Shown here: piece after piece, positions 55,401-64,000 of the stretch | How positions within the stretch are numbered: the first letter of the stretch is position 1 | Layout: every line of letters starts with the position of its first letter | NCBI RefSeq assembly: GCF_000227135.1 | Contig: NC_018263.1 | Coordinates: 247,505-311,504, forward strand | From: Leishmania donovani | Lineage: Eukaryota > Euglenozoa > Kinetoplastea > Trypanosomatida > Trypanosomatidae | Reading direction: 5' to 3' | Length of the DNA: 64,000 nucleotides | The notes under the pieces: model-generated | Databases searched by the model: none | What the model saw: only the letters and a program-made list of their open reading frames with translations | Told to the model about the DNA's origin: nothing | Translations under genes and position numbers: made by a program

Positions 55401-58225
55401 GGATGATGCCACCCGCGCGTACGCGCCCCGCGAGCGTGGACTTTAACCAGTTCAACAACAAGCTCAGCGTTGATCGCTCCACCTCCATGCTGGACCGCTA
55501 CGTCAAGATTGAGGATCAAAACTACTTCGACAGCTTCGTCAAAGTGCTTCCGCTGCAGCGGGACGAGATGTGGGCACCAGATGGGGTGAACACGGACAGC
55601 GAAATGGGCACCGGCTCTATGGTGCTCCTGCTTCTCCACGTGCGCAAGTGCGACTACTTGTCTGCCAAAGTGATGCAGCGCTGCGCGCGGCCCATTGTGA
55701 AAGTGACACTGGGGGAGCGTGTCCTGGTACGTACCTCCGTCATGGAAAACCGCACGGCACCGCGCTGGCCGATTGAGCACTCGTCGTTCATTAGCTTCGT
55801 GCGGCGCGGCACCGACATCGTCTTCTCCGTCTGCGACGCGGGTGACGAGTGTCGCATTGTGTACCAGGCTTCCTTCTCGACGGCGAGTATACACGAGAAC
55901 GGCGGGGTGGAGCAGAGAACCATGCCGCTGACGGAGCTATCGGTAACGGGCTTCCCCGCCAACGCGGAGATGGACGCCGATGTGAAGAGCGTCGAGTCGG
56001 TTGGCAGGATGCAGAGGAGCGCGAAGAAACCGCGCATGACAATGACCATGCTAGCGGTGACAGCTAACAAGTACAAGGCGCTTCGGCAGTACCTCGAAAC
56101 GAAAGAGAAAGTGATCGTAGACCCGCCAGGGACTCCGGAGAGCACGAAGTTGTTCCTGCAGGTGATGTCGGTGGAAGGCCTCAAGCACCGCATCGAGGCC
56201 ACTGTCACCGCTTCCCTCTACAACGGCGCGACAAGCACGACAGTGTTGAAAACCGAGCGTGTGATTCCAAAGACACGCAGCCCCGCCTGGCCCGGGGACA
56301 CGAGCTTCGTCATCATCTCAGGCGAAGGCGGCATCTTGTCGTTTGACCTACACCACAGGGATGCCGTCATCGGCTCCACCGAGACAACGGTAGACGAGCT
56401 TATCTTTGGCGGAGTAGGGCTGAGGCGGTTGCCGCTTCTTCAGGCGCAGACGGGCAGGCTCGTGATCGGCCACCTCGTGGTGGGCGTCCTGGGCGCGAGG
56501 CTGGGGGACAGCGTCGAGAGCCGCAATCGCGACTGGGTGACGCACCTCGCCGTGGAGGAGCTCTCGCTAGCGAGGGAGGGCTTCTCCATCAACCCCGATC
56601 CATTCATCGTGCTCCGTAGCGGCACTGGGGCAGAGCTGATGCGCACACCGCTCGCGTTCAGCGCCTTCGAGGCCTCATGGTCGATGTCCGAGGCAAGCTG
56701 CCTGCTGCAGTGCCCGCGTCTCTGCGGTAGCACGGTTTCCTACCAGCTAGAAGTGTGCGACAGCGACGAGAAGGAGGTTATTGGCCGCGCGACCATCCTG
56801 CTGAGTGATCGCGGCCTTGGCCCGGGCCATCTGCACGATCTCTCGCTCGATCCACCCGGGCGCGGTGTAGTGCGCCTGCGCAGCCTTTGCCTCCCTGTCT
56901 TAGAGCTCCCGGCGCGCGGTGCAGCTGGCAAGGCCTCGTCGGCCGCGGCTCTCTGCCCACCGTTCTCCTCTCACCTGCACCTCTCAGAGTCCGCGACACT
57001 TCTGCTGCTTCACATGGGCGGGTGTACTAATCTGCCCGGCGGCGCGACGGTGGAGCTTCAAATAGACGCGATCGGCACGCTTTCTGTTGATGCGCAGCCG
57101 TACTTACGCACTGCTGTACAGGAAGCGACGACGGCTCTGCAGTGGCCCCTCTCAAAGGCGAGCGTGCTACTGCGGATCCCGTCACGGGGGGATGTGGACG
57201 ACCGGGCTGCAGAAGCGGTTGATCTCCGCCAGTGGCAGTGCGGTCACCAGTGTCACTTCGCTGTCTACGACGGCGTCGTGGACGACGTGAGTCAGATTGG
57301 CCAGGTCGCTGTCCCGCTTTCGCAACTGCTAAACACTGCGTTGCACACGTATCCCCTCTTCCCGCGATGCATGGACGCAGACGGTGGGGGTTTAGACCAG
57401 CAGCCATCCGTTGGTACAACAACGCGTCCACGCGCGGCGGCCGAGAGGACGTTGGGCAACCTGCAGGTCTTCACGCTGCTCGGCTCCCTCGACCACCAGG
57501 TGCGCGGGACGGCGGAGCAAGAGACCGATACGCTGTTGACGTCGGTGCCCGCCGCCGGCGGCCATGCTCCGCCAGATCAGCTGCCGTACTACAATCCGGA
57601 AAGCGCCGATATCACCGCTGCGAGGCTGGCTTCCGCCCTCCCTACTACGGTGGTGCTGAGCGTCAGCAACATCTGCCATGTCCTGCCGAGCGCCTCCGAA
57701 AAGTATGTCCAGATCGTGGTACGCCGCGGCGCCACCGTTGTCTTGTCAGTGGAGCGGCAGATGGGGGTGCTCAGCCACGCCGAATGGAGTCCGACGGAGG
57801 CGTCGGCCGTGGTGTCCTGCGGAGCACTCCCGGCGGACGCGGCACTTGTGGTGGAGCTGGTGGCGATGGATGTGGTGGAGGGGCGGAGCGACGAGGAGGA
57901 GGACGGCATCACCCCCTCAGCAGCCGGCGCAAAGGCGGAGTCGACCGCGAGGGATAAGACGCGGCGTCGCACTATCACCAAGGGAAACGCCTCTGCCGCC
58001 AATCTGCCACTCGGCCATGCTGAATTGCCTGTATCAAGACTGTCTTCCGTCCAGGCGGGTGAGGTGCGCGTGGTGACACTGATGCTGAGCCGTTCTCAGC
58101 GCTCGTCCTCCTTGTCAGAGACGACGGGGCGTCTTCCCAGGGTTACGCCATCGATGTGTGCTCTAAAGGATGCGCAGGTCGTCTGGCCGACCGTCTCGTT
58201 CTGCATCTTTGGCAACCGCGCCTAG
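52415..58225 (+). CDS. Giant protein with three cyclic-nucleotide-binding-like folds and about five C2-like folds
   Basis: The product has 1936 residues. A disordered N-terminus carries RRAS (12-15), RRGS (51-54) and RRDS (63-66). CNB-like folds are seen at about 165-282, 321-442 and 474-603. The second is best kept: G390-E391 and R400 occupy the phosphate-cassette positions of GExxxxxxxxR. The third has G570-E571 but Pro580 for the Arg, and the first lacks the cassette. A Ser-rich linker with more RRxS-type sites follows. C2-like beta sandwiches appear at about 1066-1158 (MVLLLLHVRKCDYLS), 1243-1330 (KLFLQVMSVEGLK), 1372-1465 (VTHLAVEELSLARE), 1526-1642 (ATLLLLHMGGCTNLPGG) and 1744-1875 (TVVLSVSNICHVLP). 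Calcium-binding Asp clusters are not obvious. It could tether a nucleotide- or nucleoside-sensing unit to membrane. The C2 calls after the second are less sure. Confidence 0.88.
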   Translation: MPTSSQASASSRRASTTKPGPPPRASSAAPPLPARFPSHSQAPLPSATTSRRGSAIPELIGTRRDSSIGATSTNPRLRGGSVIDAAAAQRSSSAPRNPIDFASKESQEAMNRLRRLFLPVMMRVILRFRRRSRWKDGQPPRQYTPGSVVAAIMSTKSLLADCPQRMVESLAAGATFMSLTPKEIIVYANESHVSCGIVVLLYGQLEERRPEPGGKKPNAGGGGGSTRPICTQPHRLHKAMSVLCLMPVMCEDRATSFLATRESEEADVAIISSRWFWEVTYSMAQASLTTADVMGRTLREVVLPHRRDLLLADYFPTSVVLLRSWMWSMLTASDRVKLSRSMEVRVLSVGDVLFDEGDYCPYIYVVRRGALAAIVKGETLAVLEAGAAVGEESVLFHDRRNCRVVAITVCELYALHAHHLLRRFLKYPESARRIVAAAIERQVWWMEEGRTRDVFGLVSILSGVPCLGHTTDAMRDEIARCASVLILPQGHTVVSANTPCTFFCVIGRGSVTLISSMKTAAVAETPSSVNGIDSKGESQLGMRRSSAMKPMSNPATEMRRESRSAGDFFGELCLKPHLWPYDVMCDSTVSLWQFDREAVLGVLERNRADAQALEVCRQGIGLYRTQRGETSIIDGFEPPATPNAPANGWRSCIGGQRSRAQSTDFATAPPGARSSSAGSRAGRRLSLSHAAAPEWLSRGSPSEGRTPRGGRRAGVEWTPEQWTTYAMTRLQDGLRAEDAKETPPAPSRELRGVDKEVEKTMNEKVLQLVAVQPETPPNPADCDISGDSSELQSIIVGQLFLIMTEKQSRFLRQVKDSNVRLITEDEGMQLVGELNDSLDDMSGMDALHNSEALVEVTEVMQLEDISASPLEGSHFLPQRAMPSLSVRDSTDATDYINVHRVDDALSVEGSGGALAGWPMPNASIGRTRRSTSVGALGEASGVLGASLNPRSSLNRSHFVRPSSAVPPSPRCASGRDDFLSPGAIGVVRPASSSEPRMMPPARTRPASVDFNQFNNKLSVDRSTSMLDRYVKIEDQNYFDSFVKVLPLQRDEMWAPDGVNTDSEMGTGSMVLLLLHVRKCDYLSAKVMQRCARPIVKVTLGERVLVRTSVMENRTAPRWPIEHSSFISFVRRGTDIVFSVCDAGDECRIVYQASFSTASIHENGGVEQRTMPLTELSVTGFPANAEMDADVKSVESVGRMQRSAKKPRMTMTMLAVTANKYKALRQYLETKEKVIVDPPGTPESTKLFLQVMSVEGLKHRIEATVTASLYNGATSTTVLKTERVIPKTRSPAWPGDTSFVIISGEGGILSFDLHHRDAVIGSTETTVDELIFGGVGLRRLPLLQAQTGRLVIGHLVVGVLGARLGDSVESRNRDWVTHLAVEELSLAREGFSINPDPFIVLRSGTGAELMRTPLAFSAFEASWSMSEASCLLQCPRLCGSTVSYQLEVCDSDEKEVIGRATILLSDRGLGPGHLHDLSLDPPGRGVVRLRSLCLPVLELPARGAAGKASSAAALCPPFSSHLHLSESATLLLLHMGGCTNLPGGATVELQIDAIGTLSVDAQPYLRTAVQEATTALQWPLSKASVLLRIPSRGDVDDRAAEAVDLRQWQCGHQCHFAVYDGVVDDVSQIGQVAVPLSQLLNTALHTYPLFPRCMDADGGGLDQQPSVGTTTRPRAAAERTLGNLQVFTLLGSLDHQVRGTAEQETDTLLTSVPAAGGHAPPDQLPYYNPESADITAARLASALPTTVVLSVSNICHVLPSASEKYVQIVVRRGATVVLSVERQMGVLSHAEWSPTEASAVVSCGALPADAALVVELVAMDVVEGRSDEEEDGITPSAAGAKAESTARDKTRRRTITKGNASAANLPLGHAELPVSRLSSVQAGEVRVVTLMLSRSQRSSSLSETTGRLPRVTPSMCALKDAQVVWPTVSFCIFGNRA

Positions 58226-60155
58226 GCAAGCTTGACACAGCGTGGCGGCAGAGAGGTGGAAAGCGGGATACCCGAGAAGGCTGCTGATGCCGAGAGAGAC
58301 GGGAACGTCTTCGTCGCTATCGTTGGCACTCCAACTGCTCGGTGGTTTATTCGTCGCGCTTCCTATCAAAGGTGGAGGGAGAGTAAACAGATGTGTGATC
58401 TGGCGTTGCCGCTGAGGTCGTGGTCGGGGCTCGGCCACGGTCTTGTGCACTCCGCATGGCCATGCAGCTCCGCCGAGCACCACTGGCGTGAAATGGGGCC
58501 CTCCATTTTTCATGACGTCATCAGCGCCTTTTTCTTCGTCTGTATTCAGCGTGTTTGCCTGTGTCTGCGTGTCCATTGCGTGGTATTGAGGGCCGCTGTT
58601 GTTGGTCTATGCGTGCTTTCGTTGTCGGTGGCGGTCGCTCACTTTTTTTTCGGTCTGTGTACTGACTCTTACGCCACCGTTTCCACCATCTTCCCTCCCT
58701 CCTTGTTCTGCTAACTGCACCATAGACGCACACACATCCGCCTGCATGCTGCTGTACTCGTTGTGTTTTTTTTTTTGGTTTCAAGAGGTTTTCGGGCACC
58801 TCGGCTCCGCGCGAACACCCTCCTCTTCCGCTCGTCTTTGTCACTCTTTCCATCTCTTGGGCGGGCGTATGACGGCTGATTTGTGTAATTAGGCGAGCAC
58901 AAGTGCTCCAGCTTCCGTGTCCATGCGCTTACTTGAAAGAGCAGCTGCAGAATGATGGCGAAGAATGACCCAATAAGTCCGATCACACATACACACATAT
59001 ACACAATGCAAAAAAAAAAGCAAAGGAGACATCGGGTGCACTGTGCTACGCGATCGACGTGCATTTCGGCGCTTGTGGTCAAACGTGGTCAAAACAGATG
59101 GAGGCTGGCGACAGAGAAAGTGAGCCGAAGGGCGGAAGAAATGCGTGGAACACCAAAGGGCACTGACGCCTGCGGGTGCCGGCACTTTGGCGACGCCTGC
59201 TCTTTCCCTGGCGCTACCGCTTTCAGACGGACGCTGTATAACCCCCTCCCCCTGCTTCTGTCTGTTGACCTCCTCGACAAACTGGGTGCCGAGCTCGTGC
59301 GCTATCGCTTCACCTCTTCGTCATTGCTTGTCTTGATCACTTTCTTTCTTTCCACTTCTCTACTCTCTCGCCTGTTCCTATGCTTCTCTCCTCCCTCCCT
59401 GTCACCCCCCCCACACACATGCTCGGATATATTATCCACGCACACATACGCCGCGCTGCACGCCGAGCCCACGCGCTTGCGTAGTCTTGTCGTTTTTATT
59501 GTTTGTCTCTTTTGTTCTCTCCTCCTCCTTTTATCTTCGGCCCTTTTGTCTCTCCTCTTCTCACACCTCGGCCACGCCCGCTTCTGTGCTTTTCCTGGCA
59601 CCCCTCCACGTCTTACTCCCCCGCAGCCCTCGCTCTTTCTTTCCTTTGCCTCTTTTTGCTTTGCTCAGTAGGATCGATTTCTTGCCACGCCCTGCCCGAA
59701 TCTCGCCTGTGTGCATGGTGTATCTGTACGCGTAGATGTGTACGTGTGGATGTGCGCGCGCACGCACTGAACAGCATCCTTACTCGTCTTTGCCGTTTTC
59801 TTTGACTGCTGAGATCCCGCACCCGAGCATACAGCCCGACGTGCACTGGACCCCTCCCCTTCCAGTAACTCTGTAGAGGCACGCTGCTTGTTCTTATTTC
59901 GCTCGGCAAACCTCGCATTCCTTTTCGCGTTTTCTGTCGCTGGCGCGCTGAGCGCCGCAACGGTTTCCCGTTTCATTTTCGTCGTGCTTGGCAGCTTTTC
60001 CTCTCTCTCCTCATCATCTGCTGGTCTTCGTAGGCTGCCGCTTACCGACTACGATTGCCCATCGCCACCACCACCAATTTCTCTCGGAGATTCTGAAGCG
60101 ATTCTGAAGCCGTTCAGCCAAAAGAAGACACCCGACCACCGTACGTGGACTCGAA

Positions 60156-60177
60156 ACACACACACACACACACACAC
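60156..60177. repeat. (AC)11 microsatellite
   Basis: Eleven perfect AC units in the spacer upstream of the second CCCH gene. Confidence 0.95.
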
Positions 60178-62248
60178 TAACGCACAGAGCGGCATTCGAC
60201 GACGCGCAGGGTACGCTGGCTTCACCTAATCGGAGGAATCAACTGGCAGTCCTCGGGTAAGCACGAGCAAAGAAAAACAAACAAAAAGGAAGGATCAGAG
60301 AAAGAACCCAGAAGGTGCCACAACTGTTGTACTTTAACGTATACTGTAGCGCCATACACGAGAGACCCAGCGACTGGTGGACGCTTGCAGAGCAATAGGC
60401 GGACGGACAGAAAGGCACGAGGCCAGGTCAAGGAGGGAGCAGAGAAGAAACGAAAAACGACCACCAAAGTAAGCCGTCTATCATTCCACAAAATAATTGA
60501 TCTGTTAGTTCGGTGGCTGCACACCCTGATTGATCCTATGGTAGAGTGGGCGAACCTGTAGCCATCGCCCCGGTTTTATTCTTTTCCTACCTGCGCAGCA
60601 TCGTTGCCCCACGACTAGTAGTGCTGTTGCTCTTTCTTTCCTCAAAAGCGACACTTCCTCACGACTCCTCCCCCTCCCCAAAGGAGAACTGCTCGCTTCT
60701 TGCTGCTCTTGCCTCTCTGCCCTTCCAACCCCAGTCTTCATTGAGTTGCACGTTCTCTCGTCCATCCACCGACTTGCCTTTGGTTTCACCAACACGTCGA
60801 GTTGTTCGATTGATCCTTTTTTTCTGTGTATGTGTTTGTTTTGTAATCGTGTCTGCGTGCGGCACTCTTTTCATCTGTGCGCTTGCAAGGCCGCTTTGAC
60901 GGTCGTGTGAATCCTCTCCTTTCCTTTGTTTTGCCCACTGTCCTACTAGTCGGCTCGCCGCCGCGGGGCTGTTCGCATACGAGAGTATCTGTGCCTGTGT
61001 ATTCATTCGTCGGTCTTCGTGCGCAAGTTTGTCTGTGTGTACGCATTTCTCGTGCACCTTTTTTTTGTTTTCGATTCTTTGCTTCCGTTTTTCGCTTTTC
61101 GTCTCTGCGCCTTTCTTGCTTTCTTTCGCCTTTTTTTCTGTACTTGTTTTCCTTCATCGTACCCGTCGCGTTTTCTTCCCCCTCCTCTCTACCCTCTGCT
61201 CTTTTCCACGGCTTTCATCTCCTGCCACTCACCCCCTGCACCTCTGTCTCTCTCTCTCTCTTCTATTCCTCGATTGCTCAGTGTGCGCAGGGTGTACGAA
61301 AGCTTGTTTATTTCTTTTTCTCGTGCGTTCTCTTGAACTTATATAGTGTATTTTGCTGCTGTGCCTCGTCGTCGAGCTAGAGAGACGTTGGTGGTGTCTT
61401 TTTCTGTGCTCTCCCCGCTCCCCTTCCCTCCCCCTTCCGTGGTGTACTTTTGTATGCTTCGTTTGACCTCACCAGTTGTGTTCCCGTCGTCTTTTGTGTT
61501 GCTGTCAGCCATTCTTTCCCCACCCCCTACCCCACCCCACCTCACCCTTGCCTGTCTGTCTGTCTGCGTGTGTTTTCTGAAGTACTGCCCATCTTTATTA
61601 GGCTCTTTTTCTGGCCCCCGTCGTGTGCGACGTAACCGGAGAGAGACGCAAGCAACAAACAGGAAAGCGGGCTCATAGGCACAGGCACACACAAACAACA
61701 AATCGGTACGTCGACCACCACCACCACCATAACACAGAAAACGAAAATAAAGCCGTGGTGTTGTGAGCTGAGGGCACCGTTCTGCTGAGCGTTCCTGCTC
61801 AGTTTTGCCGGTTTCTTCACCCCCCCCCCCCTTCTCCCTTTCTCGATTACCTTTTCTTTTGGGGCTCTCCACGCCTGGGCTGTGGCGTCTGTTTTCCGTC
61901 ACACTCATCAATCAATATCCATCTGCTTTTTTGTTATTAGTACAAGTTTTATTTTTCTGGGCATTCTCTTGCAATTCTTGCTATTCGCCCTTGGTATCAT
62001 TCATTGCTCGCGTGAGACCGCCTTTTTTGCTGTGTCGACGGCCCACAGCGACAAGCAGCAGAGGTGGTAAAGAAGATCACAGAAAGAAACACGAGGCACT
62101 GAACAGACGGCTTGTGCGAACCCCATTTCGTTGAATACATAAACACACTTTACATATACACAAAAAAAGGAAGCCGAATCACCGCTACGCTCGCTGGGCC
62201 TTTAGCGGTCGAGACACACAAGTAGTCCAAGAGACCAGGTGTGCTTGC

Positions 62249-62304
62249 GTTTTCTTCTCGTTGTCGACTTTCGCGGACCCTTACCTTGTTTTTCTGACCT
62301 GCAG
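62249..62304 (+). promoter_or_regulatory. Candidate trans-splice acceptor for the second CCCH gene
   Basis: Pyrimidine-rich sequence ends in TGACCTGCAG, with AG at 62303-62304. The leader would be 27 bases. No ATG lies between the AG and 62332. Confidence 0.55.
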
Positions 62305-62331
62305 TATTTCACCATATACGGTGGCCACAAG

Positions 62332-64000
62332 ATGATCTATAAAGTGTACGGCTCGCCAGAGAACAACAGCGGCAACACCCACATGTATTCCATGTATGCG
62401 CCCCCGAACGCGTACGTCCAAGGACAGGGCGGCAGTAGAACGATGTATGGCTACCCCGGCACGGGTGGCCACGGCAGTGGCCACCCATTCGGCTATCACG
62501 CAAATCCCTCGATGGGTGCCATGTACGAATATAATGGTGGCAACAACGTACACCACAATGGCAGCGCCCACCTCGCCGGAGGCGGCATGAATGGACGAGA
62601 CAGAGGCGTCGACGTGGTTGGCTCGCGTAACCCGCACGGGTACGATCAGCAATCCACATCTGACTACGAGGTGCACGACAATCAACTGAAGGCTCCTGTG
62701 GTGGTGACACCAGCGACGGTGGTGTCGACTCTAGGAAGCGCGCGCCTCTTCAGCAAACCGCCAAAGCCCATTGTGTACGGCTCGCGGTGTGTCGTGCGGA
62801 TCTGCGACGCGTTCCAGGAGGGCCGGTGTGCCGCTGGCGATCGCTGCCATGATATCCATGTGAGACCCGAGTACCTGGCGGAGACGCGGATGGAGATGAG
62901 TTCGTGGCTCTACGATCGGGAGTGCGAGTTCCGCCAGACGATGGAGATGGACTCGGAAAAGACGTTTAGCATCTTCGTGGCGGACCTCAAAGAGGTGGTT
63001 GAGGTGCCGATCAACTCGCTGGTCTTCACCAAAGGCCTTTACGTAGACCCGGCGACGCGCGCGAAACGCGCCCGCGGTGCCGGCAACCATGCCCACGCAC
63101 ACGCGATGATGCAGGTGCCGACAAGCTGCGGCCTTTACTCGACTGACCCACTGCAGTGCAAGTGGGAGCGGTGGTGTAATCAGGTGCACATCGATCACCG
63201 GTGGATGCAGGCGAAGAAGGCGGAGTTTGACCAGTGGTTCATAGAGCTCCAGAACCGCTACTTTTCCCTTGCACCAGACGATACTTTCACGGTGCACGAC
63301 CCGCAGCTCAAGAGCAGTATTTCCTTGCCCAAGTTCAGCATTGCAGGCTTCTCTCGCGGCCTCTTCCAGGGCTCTATGAAGAAGCTCGCAAGTGTGTGCC
63401 TGCTGTTCCAGCGCGGCAAGTGCACGGCCGGCTCATGCTGCAATCAAATTCACGTATTCCCGCAGTACCTCAGCCTCGCGCGCGAGTTTGCGGCGATGGA
63501 GCAGTCCCCCGAGGCGCTCCCTGAGGAGAAGCAGCGGTTGAGGCGTGAGATGGAGCTGCTGCGCGGCCCCCTGATGAAGCAGGAGCTGCAGGAGAAGCGG
63601 GAGACAGCCGCGATGGAGTCGGTGTCGCTCCCCAATGTCGTGAGTTTGGCGAATGGGGGGACCCAGAGCGACGCCATGGACGTCAAGGCAGCCGCCGAGG
63701 AAGACTTAGGCTCTTGCGGTGCCCTCTTTGAGCATGTGCAAGTCGACGAGGACGTCGAACCTGTCAGCCACCTCGTCAGCGCTAACACCTCCCTTACACG
63801 CCGCATGAACGCGAGCGCGCCCGACATCAGCCTTTCCGGTGCGCGCCACATGAACAGCGATGGCAGTTACAGCTTCAACCCCTACGGCAGCGTCACTTCC
63901 TTGCCAGATGGGTCGACGTCCTACAACAGGTTCCCCGGCACGCGTGGAAGCGGACAACCGATGGACGGCAACGGCTCAGTACAGTACACGCCGGGCAGCG
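62332..64000 (+). CDS. Triple CCCH zinc-finger RNA-binding protein, 3' end cut off by the window
   Basis: At least 556 residues are present, and the frame is open to the last base. The start is the first ATG after an in-frame stop at 62203. Three CCCH fingers are visible: C158/C166/C172/H176 (C-x7-C-x5-C-x3-H), C266/C276/C282/H286 (C-x9-C-x5-C-x3-H) and C356/C364/C370/H374. Between fingers lie segments FSIFVADLKEVVEVPINSLV then FTKG, and FTVHDPQLKSSISLPKFSIA then GFSRG. These match the module between fingers of the protein at 1-1455. The first 110 residues are Gly/His/Asn/Tyr-rich and prion-like, and the visible C-terminal part turns Ser/Gly/Asn-rich. A role in mRNA control is inferred from the fingers. 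Confidence 0.9.
   Translation, partial: MIYKVYGSPENNSGNTHMYSMYAPPNAYVQGQGGSRTMYGYPGTGGHGSGHPFGYHANPSMGAMYEYNGGNNVHHNGSAHLAGGGMNGRDRGVDVVGSRNPHGYDQQSTSDYEVHDNQLKAPVVVTPATVVSTLGSARLFSKPPKPIVYGSRCVVRICDAFQEGRCAAGDRCHDIHVRPEYLAETRMEMSSWLYDRECEFRQTMEMDSEKTFSIFVADLKEVVEVPINSLVFTKGLYVDPATRAKRARGAGNHAHAHAMMQVPTSCGLYSTDPLQCKWERWCNQVHIDHRWMQAKKAEFDQWFIELQNRYFSLAPDDTFTVHDPQLKSSISLPKFSIAGFSRGLFQGSMKKLASVCLLFQRGKCTAGSCCNQIHVFPQYLSLAREFAAMEQSPEALPEEKQRLRREMELLRGPLMKQELQEKRETAAMESVSLPNVVSLANGGTQSDAMDVKAAAEEDLGSCGALFEHVQVDEDVEPVSHLVSANTSLTRRMNASAPDISLSGARHMNSDGSYSFNPYGSVTSLPDGSTSYNRFPGTRGSGQPMDGNGSVQYTPGS

Larger units (their letters stand above)
58226..62331. other. 4.1 kb intergenic region before the second CCCH gene
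   Basis: No gene is supported. T-rich and C-rich tracts alternate with purine-rich stretches (60250-60480, 61650-61770), as in the 1456-18792 tract. A CA repeat lies at 60156-60177. Confidence 0.6.

Overview
The window reads as nuclear DNA of a trypanosomatid, most likely Leishmania or a close relative. All supported genes lie on the + strand, none has an intron, coding thirds are GC-rich, and the spacers are pyrimidine-rich with poly-T runs, CA/GT microsatellites and polypyrimidine-AG trans-splice acceptors. This is the layout of one polycistronic transcription unit with no strand switch. The genus call rests on this style and on the kinetoplastid-type proteins, not on a database match.

Layout. 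1-1455: 3' part of a triple-CCCH zinc-finger protein gene. 1456-18792: about 17.3 kb with no gene I can support. 18793-22665: large protein with a ubiquitin-like start, an STI1/XPC-binding-like helical motif and a C-terminal RIIa-like docking motif. 22666-25542: spacer with a 52-base assembly gap inside a GC-rich, possibly SIDER-type repeat. 25543-29094: TPR plus J-domain co-chaperone. 30777-32093: protein of unknown function. 33877-37239: calpain-like protein without the catalytic cysteine. About 37901-39114: decayed cation diffusion facilitator (CDF/ZnT) transporter gene. 41308-42993: coiled-coil, Ser-rich protein. 43832-45505: TFIIH subunit TFB2/p52. 46356-47735: armadillo-like protein with an N-terminal membrane segment. 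48768-49673: ciliary GTPase ARL13B. 52415-58225: giant protein with three cyclic-nucleotide-binding-like folds and about five C2-like folds. 62332-64000: a second triple-CCCH protein gene, running off the window.

How the genes fit together. Polycistron neighbours in trypanosomatids are not operons by function, so proximity alone proves nothing. Two themes stand out all the same. First, the two CCCH proteins at the window edges share an unusual repeated architecture and prion-like low-complexity tails, so they look like divergent paralogues acting in mRNA regulation; one is followed by an exceptionally long non-coding tract. Second, several genes carry flagellum- or signalling-type modules: ARL13B with a docking/dimerisation domain, a similar motif at the end of the 18793 gene, the CNB/C2 giant and the pseudo-calpain.

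The most solid new observations are the CDF transporter pseudogene, rebuilt from pieces in three frames, the cysteine-less calpain, and the 17 kb gene-free tract. I saw no tRNA, rRNA, CRISPR array or intact mobile element.
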